From: an uncultured Paraprevotella sp. | GTDB taxonomy: Bacteria > Bacteroidota > Bacteroidia > Bacteroidales > Bacteroidaceae | Assembly (NCBI GenBank): GCA_900546665.1 | Contig: URDY01000015.1 | Span: 1-64,000 of the forward strand | Direction: 5' to 3' | Length of the DNA: 64,000 nt | Shown: positions 55,676-64,000 of the stretch, piece by piece | How the letters are laid out: each line of letters opens with the position of its first letter | Position numbering within the stretch: the first letter of the stretch is position 1 | Made by a program: the position numbers and the translations under genes | Notes under the pieces: generated by a model | Seen by the model: the letters and a program-made list of their open reading frames with translations, nothing else | What the model was told of the DNA's origin: nothing | The model's database searches: none

Positions 55676-56677
55676 TCATTCATTCCAGGCACCACAATAA
55701 GGACAATACCCCTTAGAACGTATTCTTCTGCCACAATGTCCACACAAATAAACATTACGAATTATTCTGAAATATCTGGACAAAGACCAGTAAACATAGA
55801 AAATATAACAAGGATAACCTATATAATACAAGGTCGTCAAAGAAAAGAAGAGATAACATCCGGCACACATACCCAACAAAGCGATGAGATACAGAATAGC
55901 CTCATGCACAGGTAACTGTTTACAGACATCATCAACAGAAGCAATAGCCAGAATAATAACCAGCCATACCGACGCTATAAAAAAACCTATGATAAAGGGT
56001 AAACCAAAAGGATTTAAGGTTGGATGAAAATAGAACTCTACCCACGTGTCAGGAATAAAATTCTGAATACTGGCATACAGCGTAGCCGAACCGGACAAAA
56101 CAATACACAACATGGTAGGATACAGGCTTTCTATATCATCGAAATGCACCATCCTAAATCTTTCCTGATGTTGACGACGGATAATATAGACCACAAGCAT
56201 CAATCCCATGAAGGAAATAAAATAAATTAAATGCTTGTTACTGAAGAAATGGATAAACTGAGAAATAGAATCGTCAGGTATCACATTTTTAAGTAAATAC
56301 TGTTCATGTACCCATCCCATCGTCACTTGATCCCGGGCAACTTTTACCCAAACCGAATCAACTGAATCCTCTGGAATAATAAGAATATCTGCAACAACCA
56401 GACGATCACCAGCCGTCACCTGTAAACTATCATTCTTTTTACCTGCCTTATCCTCATTATGCCACGGACGCTGTTCACGAAGATACAACGTATCAGCAAC
56501 AACCAGGAAATTAAAATTTTCGTTGTAATGGTGACGGGAGGCAAAATCCAACGAATCACGTTTGCCCTCCGTCATATCCCACTCATCTGCATAATCCTGC
56601 CGGGGATAATAACAGGCAGTAAACAGCATGGCCAAACAGACTGCCCACAACCATTTCAACGTTTTAGCGAGCTGCAT
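55676..56677 (-). CDS. Lipoprotein-like membrane protein with SH3-type and zinc-ribbon ends
   Basis: A 333-residue protein with an unusual layout. A lipobox-like LFTAC (Cys22) precedes an extracytoplasmic part that includes a bacterial SH3-like stretch (TAGDRLVVADILIIPEDSVDSVWVKVARDQVTMGWVHEQYL, about 88-128). Four or five membrane helices follow (about 145-300). The end is a two-CxxC zinc ribbon (CGHCGRRIRSKGYCPYCG, Cys313-Cys329). It overlaps the U32 peptidase stop by 14 bases. The function is not known. Confidence 0.75.
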   Translation of the reverse strand: MQLAKTLKWLWAVCLAMLFTACYYPRQDYADEWDMTEGKRDSLDFASRHHYNENFNFLVVADTLYLREQRPWHNEDKAGKKNDSLQVTAGDRLVVADILIIPEDSVDSVWVKVARDQVTMGWVHEQYLLKNVIPDDSISQFIHFFSNKHLIYFISFMGLMLVVYIIRRQHQERFRMVHFDDIESLYPTMLCIVLSGSATLYASIQNFIPDTWVEFYFHPTLNPFGLPFIIGFFIASVWLVIILAIASVDDVCKQLPVHEAILYLIALLGMCAGCYLFFSLTTLYYIGYPCYIFYVYWSLSRYFRIIRNVYLCGHCGRRIRSKGYCPYCGAWNE

Positions 56678-58529
56678 AAACCTTCATCTGACATTGCGCG
56701 CAATCAAACTCCAAACGGAACCGTCTACCATCCGAAGAAATCAGATAATAAGGTTCCTTGTAAGGTGAACGCTCACCACCATTACGTACACACCATCCCA
56801 AACTGTAACGCAGACAATGCTTACAGAACATCAACGGAACTTCCTGCTGCTCTTTTTTCTCATAGGCAGGATCTATTTCAAGTGCCCCGTTTTCCCTATA
56901 AAACTCTTCAGCCAAATGATTCATTACATTTGCTGTATATGTCAGCTTATCCGGAACAAAAATTTCTGTTTGTTTTCCATGCCGACGATTCAGTTCTTGT
57001 GTAAATGGGGTCTGTAAATGACGAAGTGCCTGCCGATAAGCTATTCTTCTGGCCTGTTCAAGCCGTAATAGCACCTGGCGTCTCCAGTCTGTCAACACAG
57101 AAGAAGGAACAAACCACTCTTGTGAAAAGAATATATCCGTATGCTTCACTTCAAATACGGTCTGTCCCAATTTACCCAACTGAAGTCGGATATTTTCTGT
57201 CTGTGACTTCTGAGCAGCAACCTTTTCATACGGAAAAGCACAACAAACAGATATTCCATCCTCATCCTGACAGGTCAGTTTGAAACCATCAGCATAATCT
57301 TCCATAATCCAGCTAACTGCAACTTTCCGGACAGCTGATGACTTGCCAAGCAAAACCTCGAAAGCATGATCATAATTCCGATAAAGACGAGTACGAGGCG
57401 CTATATCCGGCATCTCCATAGGATACAATTTATTGTTCTCTACCTTGTTGACCCTAAATCCTTTCAAATGTCCATTCCCGTCCAGAAAGCAGAATCCATC
57501 CCCATTCGCAAATGACTTAACTCCGGCTACCACCAGATAACGTCCGCGCACTTCTTTCACATTGCCGACATATTCACCCATTGACTTGGGAGTATTGAAA
57601 GAAAATATATCAGTAGTCCGGCCATTCAAGAAATAATGTGTAAATCCCCGATTGAAACTTTTCTCCAGCTGAGGAGTAAAATTAAGTTTTACGTTTCCGG
57701 TTGAAGCCTTCCTATACTCAGTTCGACGGCTAAATATAGCATCGAGTTTCTGACGATAATATGCCGTCACATTCTTCACATAAGTTACATCCTTTAATCT
57801 GCCCTCTATCTTCAGAGATGAAGCTCCGGCATCCAACAAACGCTCCAGTTCTTCACTCTGATTCAGATCCTTAAGCGAAAGCAAATGACGGTCTTTTGTT
57901 ATTGTCTTGCCGTTTGCATCTTCAAGATCAAAACTCAACCGACAAAATTGGGCACACTCTCCTCTATTCGCACTCCGGCCAAAGCAATGCTGAGACACAT
58001 AACACTGACCACTATAACTGACACATAATGCACCATGAACAAAGACCTCCAAAGGTACGTCACAAGCCTCATGAATCTGACTGATTTCTTTAAGGGTCAG
58101 CTCTCTTGCCAATACGACCTGACTGAAACCTTGGTCACGTAAGAATTTGACCTTCTGAGGCGTTCTATTATCCATCTGCGTACTGGCATGCAATGGTATC
58201 GGAGGCAAATTCAACTTCAGCAAGCCCATATCCTGCACAATCAATGCATCCACTCCACAACGATAAAGCTGCCATACAAGCTTTTCTGTATCTGCCAGTT
58301 CATCATCTTTTAAGATAGTATTAACCGTCACATAAACCTTAACCCTAAACTGATGGGCATAAGCCACCAGCGTGGCGATATCTTCCAACGAATTTCCCGC
58401 AGAAGAACGTGCGCCAAAACGCGAAGCACCAATATAAACGGCATCTGCGCCATGATCAACCGCTGCAATGGCACATTCCAAATTTCTAGCAGGCGCCAGA
58501 AGTTCAATATAACGAAACTTATCTGTCAT
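56664..58529 (-). CDS. U32-family peptidase-like protein (RlhA/TrhP type)
   Basis: A 621-residue protein of the collagenase-like U32 family, whose E. coli members RlhA and TrhP help hydroxylate rRNA or tRNA bases. The signature EVFVHGALCVSYSGQCYVSQHCFGRSANRGECAQFCR is present in segments, with four conserved cysteines around 165-195. The rest has the C-terminal DUF3656-type region and a final cysteine pair region (CKHCLRYSLGWCVRN, CAQCQMK). It overlaps metA by 4 bases and the zinc-ribbon gene by 14. Whether it acts as protease or RNA-modifying factor is open. Confidence 0.85.
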   Translation of the reverse strand: MTDKFRYIELLAPARNLECAIAAVDHGADAVYIGASRFGARSSAGNSLEDIATLVAYAHQFRVKVYVTVNTILKDDELADTEKLVWQLYRCGVDALIVQDMGLLKLNLPPIPLHASTQMDNRTPQKVKFLRDQGFSQVVLARELTLKEISQIHEACDVPLEVFVHGALCVSYSGQCYVSQHCFGRSANRGECAQFCRLSFDLEDANGKTITKDRHLLSLKDLNQSEELERLLDAGASSLKIEGRLKDVTYVKNVTAYYRQKLDAIFSRRTEYRKASTGNVKLNFTPQLEKSFNRGFTHYFLNGRTTDIFSFNTPKSMGEYVGNVKEVRGRYLVVAGVKSFANGDGFCFLDGNGHLKGFRVNKVENNKLYPMEMPDIAPRTRLYRNYDHAFEVLLGKSSAVRKVAVSWIMEDYADGFKLTCQDEDGISVCCAFPYEKVAAQKSQTENIRLQLGKLGQTVFEVKHTDIFFSQEWFVPSSVLTDWRRQVLLRLEQARRIAYRQALRHLQTPFTQELNRRHGKQTEIFVPDKLTYTANVMNHLAEEFYRENGALEIDPAYEKKEQQEVPLMFCKHCLRYSLGWCVRNGGERSPYKEPYYLISSDGRRFRLEFDCAQCQMKVYAAR

Positions 58530-59443
58530 TGTATTGCACTGATATCATAAGGAGTTTCCTGATACACATAATAATTCAACCAGTTAGAGAACAACAGATT
58601 GCCATGGGCACGCCATGTAACCAAGGGTCCTTCATCTGGATTATTATGGCAATAGTAATTCTCAGGCATCTCAATAGGTAATCCTTTTGCCAAATCCCGC
58701 TTATATTCCGTATCCAATGTATAAGGTGAATATTCAGAATGTCCTGTCACATAAATTTCTCTGCCACCACGTGCCATCACCATACAGACTCCAGACTGTG
58801 GAGATTCTGCAATAATCTCCAAACCAGGAACTTGCAGGATATCATCTCGTCTTACTTCCGTATGACGACTGTGCGGCATATAAAATTCATCATCAAATCC
58901 TCTGAAAATAGGCAAATGAGCATCCAAAGGATACTGTTTGAATATGCCGAACATTTTTTTATCCAGACTGTATTTCGGAACACCATAATAATGATAGAGT
59001 CCCGCCTGCGCAGCCCAACAAATAAAAAGCGTTGAAGTGACATGCGTACGGGCCCAGTCAAAAATCTCTGTAATTTCCGACCAGTAATTGACTTCTGAAT
59101 AATCAAGATGTTCTACTGGAGCCCCTGTAATAATCATTCCATCAAACTTTTCCTCCTTCATCAATTCAAAGTCACGATAAAACGCTTTCATGTGTTCTAT
59201 CGGAGTATTTTTTGAGGTATGTCCCTTTACTTTCATAAAAGAAACCTCTATCTGTAAAGGCGTATTCGACAAAAGCCGTATCAGATCGGTCTCCGTCGTA
59301 ATTTTCAGCGGCATAAGATTTAATATCGCAATACGCAACGGTCGTATATCCTGCTTTGAAGCTCTCGAACTGTCAATTACAAAAATATTTTCCTTTTTTA
59401 ATAATTCTATTGCAGGTAATTTATCTGGTAAATTTAATGGCAT
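58526..59443 (-). CDS. metA: Homoserine O-acyltransferase
   Basis: Activates homoserine for methionine synthesis by O-succinylation or O-acetylation. The 305-residue protein has GAPVEHLDYSEVNYWSEI, the nucleophile cysteine in LFICWAAQAGLYHYYG, and TGHSEYSPYTLDTEYKRD with the catalytic His and Glu. The acyl donor cannot be fixed from sequence by eye; many MetA proteins outside enterics use acetyl-CoA. It overlaps the next gene by 4 bases. There is no recognisable SAM riboswitch in the 68 bp before it. Confidence 0.93.
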   Translation of the reverse strand: MPLNLPDKLPAIELLKKENIFVIDSSRASKQDIRPLRIAILNLMPLKITTETDLIRLLSNTPLQIEVSFMKVKGHTSKNTPIEHMKAFYRDFELMKEEKFDGMIITGAPVEHLDYSEVNYWSEITEIFDWARTHVTSTLFICWAAQAGLYHYYGVPKYSLDKKMFGIFKQYPLDAHLPIFRGFDDEFYMPHSRHTEVRRDDILQVPGLEIIAESPQSGVCMVMARGGREIYVTGHSEYSPYTLDTEYKRDLAKGLPIEMPENYYCHNNPDEGPLVTWRAHGNLLFSNWLNYYVYQETPYDISAIQ

Positions 59444-59511
59444 ATTTTATTTCCTTTCTCTTTTTTTATTATAGAAACCGGAGGCACAGGAGAGGCCGTC
59501 CGGCCTCCTCC

Positions 59512-61551
59512 TTACCATATAGACACTCGTTTGTCTTTTGGTACAAACATAGCATCCTTATCGGTCACACCAAATGCATCATACCACATATCAATATGGG
59601 GCAATGTACCGTTTACTCGCCAGTTACCCAATGAATGAGGGTCTATCTTGGTCCGTCTGCGAATTTCTTCATCTCTGATATTGGCAGCCCACAAGTTAGC
59701 ATAAGCCAGGAAGAAACGCTGAGCCGGCGTAAATCCATCCTTATCAGCCAATGGATGATCCTTCGTAGCATTTAAAAACGCCTGATAAGCCACCATAATA
59801 CCACCATGATCAGCCAGATTCTCACCTAATGTCAACTGGCCATTAGCATTCAATCCCGGAAGCACCTCTATACGATTGAAAAATTCTTCCAATACCTTGG
59901 CTCTCTCTTCAAAACGCTTGCCATCTTCTGCAGTCCACCAGTCTGTCAGATTTCCGTTTTTATCAAACTGACGTCCTTTATCATCAAATCCGTGTGTCAT
60001 CTCATGGCCTATCACTACACCAATAGCTCCGTAATTGAAGGCATCATCTGCAGACATGTCAAAGAACGGTGCCTGAAGGATACCGGCAGGAAAACAGATT
60101 TCATTGGTTGTCGGATTATAATAGGCATTGACAGTCTGAGGATTCATGAACCACTCATCAGGATCAACCGGTTTATTCAGTTTCTCGCGAATCATATTTG
60201 CCAACTCAAAACGGTTGCAATTGATATAGTTCTCCCAATAAGAATGACCAATCTGCAATGCAGAATAATCTCTCCATTTATCAGGATATCCCACCTTCAC
60301 ATGAAACGCATCCAACTTTTCGATAGCCTTAGCCTGAGTTTCTTCACTCATCCATTCCTGCTCACGGATCCGTTGTCCCAATGCTTTCTGAAGGTTACGA
60401 ACCAGCGTCTGCATTCGCACTTTTGCGGCCTCAGGGAAATATTTCTGTACATAAAGACAACCAACGGCCTCACCCAATCCTCCATTAACAGCAGACACAG
60501 CACGTTTCCACCTGGGTTGTTCTTCTTCACGACCAGACATCACCTTACCATAAAAGGCAAAACTACGTTCCCGGAGTTCATCAGATAAATAAGGTGCAGC
60601 CGCATCAATCAGAGTCCACATACAATAAGACTTCAAACCGTCAAGTGTCTCATCTTTCCATATTTTACCTGCTTCACGCACAGGTTCCGGCTGGCTCACA
60701 CTTAATTCAGAAAGTCCATTTACGCCTACTGCTTTAAAAAAGGATTTCCAGTCGATGTCAGCATAATCTTGAACAAAAGTGCTGTAACTCATCTTGTGAT
60801 AATTGGCCTCCGGATCACGAAGTTTAGTCGCGTCATAAGAAGGAACAGCCATACGCGTTTCTATACGCATCACGTCTTCCATCCTCTTTTGTGCCTCAGC
60901 TTTTGTAAACCCACACTTGCAGAACATATCTACAATGTATTTCTTATACTCTTCGCGAATCCGTACCGTTGCCTCCTCCTCGTCAAGATAATAATCACGC
61001 TCACCTAACGTCAGACCAGCCTGCACGACAGACAAGAGGTTCATACTGCTGTTTTTAATGTCAGCCCCAACATAAAAACCGAACAAATTGGGAATACCGT
61101 CAGCATAAACAGAAATAGCATAATCAAACAAGGCTTTTTTATCTTTAATCTGGCCTATCTGTTCCAGACGGCCTGCAATAGGAGATATGCCTGCCTTATT
61201 AAGCGCTGCGCTATCCATCACACAATTATACATATCTGCTATTTTCTGTTCCAGAGAGCCTTGAGGATGAGGAGTTGCTGCTAATTCCTCTATCAGTCCC
61301 CTGATCTGCATAGCATTATTCTCTATCAGTTCTTCAAAAGTACCATAACGGGAATATTCAGCCTTTAAAGGATTATTAGCCATCCAACCTCCACAGGCAA
61401 ATTCATAGAAATCAGATCCCGGACGGACGTTCTTATCCAGATTCCGAACATTAATACCTGAATTCAAACTGTCTGGCATCACTTCTGCCCGACTGCTCTG
61501 CATTGACATGCCCATTATTGCCATAACAGGCAACCACATTTTCATATTCAT
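59512..61551 (-). CDS. M13 family zinc metallopeptidase (neprilysin/PepO type)
   Basis: A 679-residue exported peptidase (signal MKMWLPVMAIMGMSMQSSRAE). The zinc site is VVIGHEMTHGFDDKGRQFD with the third ligand in GENLADHGG. NAYYNPTTNEICFPAGILQAPFFD precedes the active site as in neprilysin relatives, and the C-terminal VNGTLPHIDMWYDAFG closes the fold. It likely trims oligopeptides in the periplasm. It sits 68 bp upstream of metA and 26 bp downstream of the ABC-F gene. Confidence 0.93.
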   Translation of the reverse strand: MNMKMWLPVMAIMGMSMQSSRAEVMPDSLNSGINVRNLDKNVRPGSDFYEFACGGWMANNPLKAEYSRYGTFEELIENNAMQIRGLIEELAATPHPQGSLEQKIADMYNCVMDSAALNKAGISPIAGRLEQIGQIKDKKALFDYAISVYADGIPNLFGFYVGADIKNSSMNLLSVVQAGLTLGERDYYLDEEEATVRIREEYKKYIVDMFCKCGFTKAEAQKRMEDVMRIETRMAVPSYDATKLRDPEANYHKMSYSTFVQDYADIDWKSFFKAVGVNGLSELSVSQPEPVREAGKIWKDETLDGLKSYCMWTLIDAAAPYLSDELRERSFAFYGKVMSGREEEQPRWKRAVSAVNGGLGEAVGCLYVQKYFPEAAKVRMQTLVRNLQKALGQRIREQEWMSEETQAKAIEKLDAFHVKVGYPDKWRDYSALQIGHSYWENYINCNRFELANMIREKLNKPVDPDEWFMNPQTVNAYYNPTTNEICFPAGILQAPFFDMSADDAFNYGAIGVVIGHEMTHGFDDKGRQFDKNGNLTDWWTAEDGKRFEERAKVLEEFFNRIEVLPGLNANGQLTLGENLADHGGIMVAYQAFLNATKDHPLADKDGFTPAQRFFLAYANLWAANIRDEEIRRRTKIDPHSLGNWRVNGTLPHIDMWYDAFGVTDKDAMFVPKDKRVSIW

Positions 61552-61577
61552 ATTATTTGTTCTTTTAACCTTTTACG

Positions 61578-63524
61578 TTATTGCAATTCTGATTTAACTT
61601 CCTCTAGTTCAATCGATAACGATTCCCATTCTTCCACAGCCTCATCAAGTGTTTTTTTCAGCTGTCCATGTTGTTCATACAAAGACACATCTGCAGCACC
61701 CTCCGGAGTTGTCAGTTTCTCTTCCAGAGCTGCAATTTGTGTTTCCAGCTGATTGATCCGTTCCTCACATCCTGCGATATTTTTCTCCATTTTACGGATT
61801 TTCTTCTGAACCTCCTTCTGTTGTTCATAAGTCAGACGGCTCTGACTGACATTTTTTTCTTCTTCCACTTCAGGCTGTACCTTTTGAACCTTATTTGAAG
61901 AAAGTTCATTCAAAGAATCTATCTGCTTGTTTTTCAAGAAATCATAGATACCACCAAGATGTTCACGGACAAGTCCGCCACCAAATTCATAAACCTTTGT
62001 CACCAAGCCATCAAGGAACTCCCGGTCATGGCTGACAACGATTACCGTGCCATCAAAATCACGTATGGCCTCTTTAAGGACATCCTTGGAGCGCATGTCC
62101 AAATGATTGGTTGGCTCATCCAATATGAGGAAATTGACGGGTTCCAACAAAAGCTTGATCATGGCCAATCGGCTCCGTTCTCCTCCGGACAAGACCTTGA
62201 CTTTCTTGTCAGAAGCCTCACCTCCAAACATAAAGGCACCAAGAATATCTCTTATTTTCAAACGGATATCTCCCTTTGCCACACGATCAATCGTATCAAA
62301 CACGGTTAATTCTCCATCCAACAGTTGAGCCTGATTTTGGGCAAAATAACCGATCTGTACATTATGGCCGATCTTAAGATGTCCATCATAGGGTATTTCA
62401 CCCATAATACATTTTACCAGAGTTGATTTTCCTTCACCATTTTTTCCTACAAAAGCAACTTTTTCTCCACGCTTGATGGTCAAATTGACATGATGAAATA
62501 CAACATGATCACCATAAGCCTTTTCCACATCCTCACATATAACCGGATAATCACCACTACGCATGGAAGGCGGAAATTTCAAATGAAGCGAAGAATTATC
62601 AACCTCATCCACTTCTATGGGAATCATCTTTTCAAGTTGCTTGATACGACTTTGTACTTGCACAGCCTTTGTTGGCTTATAACGGAAGCGTTCTATAAAA
62701 TCCTTAATATCAGCAATTTCCTTCTGCTGATTTTCATAAGCACGTAATTGCTGTTCCCGACGTTCGGCACGCAGTCTGACATATTCGTCATACTTGACTT
62801 TATAATCATAAACCCGTCCGCACGAGATTTCCAAAGTACGGTTTGTGACATTATTGATAAATGCACGGTCATGACTTACCAGCACTACGGCACTGGCTCT
62901 GGTTGACAAGAAATTCTCCAGCCACTGAATACTTTCAATATCAAGATGGTTGGTAGGCTCATCCAACAACAAGACATCAGGACGGGACAGAAGCAATTTG
63001 GCCAATTCTATACGCATTCGCCATCCACCACTGAATTCTTTCGTCGGACGGTTGAAATCCTCACGGTTAAATCCCAAGCCCATCAGCGTACGCTCTATTT
63101 CAGCCTGATAATTCATACCTCCCATCATCTGGAAACGGTCATTTTCATGAGTAAAACGGTCTACGAGTGCCATATAATCTTCACTCTCATAATCCGTTCT
63201 TTCTGCAAGTTCTTTATTCAAACGATCCAGATTCTCCTGCATCTCACGTATATGCTCAAAAGCCAAAGTAGCTTCTTCCATAACAGTACGCTCATCAGTC
63301 AGAATCATGACTTGAGGCAAATACCCTATCGTGGTATCTTTTGGAACAGCTACTGTTCCTTCTGTAGGCTGTTGCAATCCTGCAATGATTTTCAACATTG
63401 TAGACTTACCAGCCCCATTCTTACCGACTAACGCTATGCGATCCTTATCGTTTATGACATAAGACACCCCCTGAAATAAGGGGGTGGCTCCAAATTCTAC
63501 TTCTAAATTTTCTACTGAAATCAA
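61578..63524 (-). CDS. ABC-F family ATPase (ribosome-associated)
   Basis: A 648-residue soluble protein with two ABC ATPase domains: GKNGAGKSTMLK and SGGWRMRIELAKLLL, then GKNGEGKSTLVK and SGGERSRLAMIKLLL, both with LDEPTNHLD. The linker between them (ERFRYKPTKAVQVQSRIKQLEKM) is the ABC-F interaction region, and a C-terminal coiled coil (about 540-648) follows. ABC-F proteins act on the ribosome, in translation factor or antibiotic-protection roles. The coiled-coil tail puts it near Uup/YheS rather than EttA. There is no sign of drug-target linkage. Confidence 0.93.
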   Translation of the reverse strand: MISVENLEVEFGATPLFQGVSYVINDKDRIALVGKNGAGKSTMLKIIAGLQQPTEGTVAVPKDTTIGYLPQVMILTDERTVMEEATLAFEHIREMQENLDRLNKELAERTDYESEDYMALVDRFTHENDRFQMMGGMNYQAEIERTLMGLGFNREDFNRPTKEFSGGWRMRIELAKLLLSRPDVLLLDEPTNHLDIESIQWLENFLSTRASAVVLVSHDRAFINNVTNRTLEISCGRVYDYKVKYDEYVRLRAERREQQLRAYENQQKEIADIKDFIERFRYKPTKAVQVQSRIKQLEKMIPIEVDEVDNSSLHLKFPPSMRSGDYPVICEDVEKAYGDHVVFHHVNLTIKRGEKVAFVGKNGEGKSTLVKCIMGEIPYDGHLKIGHNVQIGYFAQNQAQLLDGELTVFDTIDRVAKGDIRLKIRDILGAFMFGGEASDKKVKVLSGGERSRLAMIKLLLEPVNFLILDEPTNHLDMRSKDVLKEAIRDFDGTVIVVSHDREFLDGLVTKVYEFGGGLVREHLGGIYDFLKNKQIDSLNELSSNKVQKVQPEVEEEKNVSQSRLTYEQQKEVQKKIRKMEKNIAGCEERINQLETQIAALEEKLTTPEGAADVSLYEQHGQLKKTLDEAVEEWESLSIELEEVKSELQ

Positions 63525-63555
63525 GGTTCTCTATATTTTTTTGCAAAAATAACGA

Positions 63556-63999
63556 TTATTCGTGACTTTCAGAAACTAAAAATTCGATTTCTTCTTGATT
63601 CAGTGCACGATGATAAAGCCGACAATCCGAAACCGAACCTTCAAATCCACCTATTTTTATAGTACCCAACGGACATTCCTTCATATCTACGACTTGATCA
63701 ATCAACCCATTAAGATAAGTTACCAGTCTTCCGTTCTGATAAGTCAAAACCAAATGAAATGTTTTAAACCGCTCTGCAGGATACCATTTGCCATTTGTTC
63801 CACGACCATAATTCAACCATGAATCAGCTGATCCCAATAAATTGCAACTATTATATTGTTCTTCATCAGATTGAATATAAGGTTTCCACGATTCGGCATC
63901 CAAGCCATAAGCCCATTTACCACCATCACAAAGTAGCCCCCCAACAGAATCGGATGCCAGACTCAGACGAACCGCCAATGTGAAAGCAGAATTTTTCCA
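63556..63999 (-). CDS. LamG/concanavalin-like domain protein, C-terminal part, cut by window edge
   Basis: The open frame continues to the end of the window with no stop upstream (residues WKNSAFT precede the apparent start at 63978), so the start is outside. The visible 147 residues include FHLVLTYQNGRLVTYLNGLIDQVV and IGGFEGSVSDCRLYHRALNQEEIEFL, the LamG-type ending common in secreted Bacteroidota proteins and glycosidases. Full domain content is not visible. The gene ends 32 bp before the ABC-F start. Confidence 0.7.
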   Translation of the reverse strand, partial: WKNSAFTLAVRLSLASDSVGGLLCDGGKWAYGLDAESWKPYIQSDEEQYNSCNLLGSADSWLNYGRGTNGKWYPAERFKTFHLVLTYQNGRLVTYLNGLIDQVVDMKECPLGTIKIGGFEGSVSDCRLYHRALNQEEIEFLVSESHE

Positions 64000-64000
64000 C

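Noticed and set aside
59444..59511. SAM riboswitch before metA
   Set aside because: The 68-bp gap is too short and shows no paired stems of a known SAM riboswitch.

Overview
This window is chromosomal DNA from a gut-type Bacteroidota, most likely a Bacteroides or Phocaeicola species. The evidence is the gene content (thrA-apgM-thrC, PorX/PorW homologues, DUF4834, class I fumarase, flotillin FloA, a TonB receptor), lipoprotein signals, and repeated promoters of the Bacteroides type (-33 TTTG, 19-21 nt, -7 TAnnTTTG). Ribosome binding sites are mostly weak. No phage, plasmid or CRISPR array is visible. The genus is an inference.

Layout. 1-1740: an IS982-type insertion sequence with perfect 19-bp terminal repeats, abutting a decayed IS3-like orfA. 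1765-3534: a Kv-type potassium channel, a lipoprotein gene apparently frameshifted in a poly-A tract, and tRNA-Pro. 3623-11088: plus-strand aroA, a small membrane protein, a metal ABC permease, PorW-like and PorX-like proteins, and tsaE. 11408-19745: minus-strand MG2-type surface/periplasmic protein with a small ORF upstream, a gene remnant, trxA and dnaE. 19946-29130: phospholipid synthesis (psd, pssA), tadA, yraN, birA, pyrH, a PagL-like hydrolase, frr, rsgA, NfeD, floA and a nitroreductase. 29131-30000 is a non-coding, repeat-rich stretch. 30000-38779: minus-strand GH43 enzyme, TlpA-like protein, Mpv17-like membrane protein, fumarase, hflX, a coiled-coil lipoprotein and rsmI. 38950-40947: tdk, an AI-2E family transporter and tRNA-Lys. 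41214-46192: the threonine operon thrA-apgM-thrC. 46398-50143: a beta-barrel protein, an FAD enzyme and radA. 50144-54531: the most unusual stretch (see below). 54633-63978: a tyrosine recombinase, then a long minus-strand series (ABC-F, M13 peptidase, metA, U32 peptidase, zinc-ribbon membrane protein) and a truncated LamG-type gene at the window edge.

The stretch most worth follow-up is 50.3-54.6 kb. It holds an unlisted 46-codon gene with its own consensus promoter, terminator and an upstream FNR/CRP-type palindrome. Next comes an approximately 84-bp direct repeat that triplicates a complete promoter in front of a LuxR-type regulator with a degenerate receiver. A TonB-dependent receptor follows with its own promoter and a palindrome touching its -33 box, then a convergent tyrosine recombinase. 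Other points of note are a paired 12-bp operator-like element 21 bp apart near 14.6 kb, an array of competing hairpins near 29.7 kb, and the phosphoglycerate-mutase-like protein that occupies the homoserine kinase slot of the threonine operon.

Both branches from homoserine are in the window: threonine (thrA-apgM-thrC) and methionine (metA). Most remaining genes are ordinary housekeeping genes.
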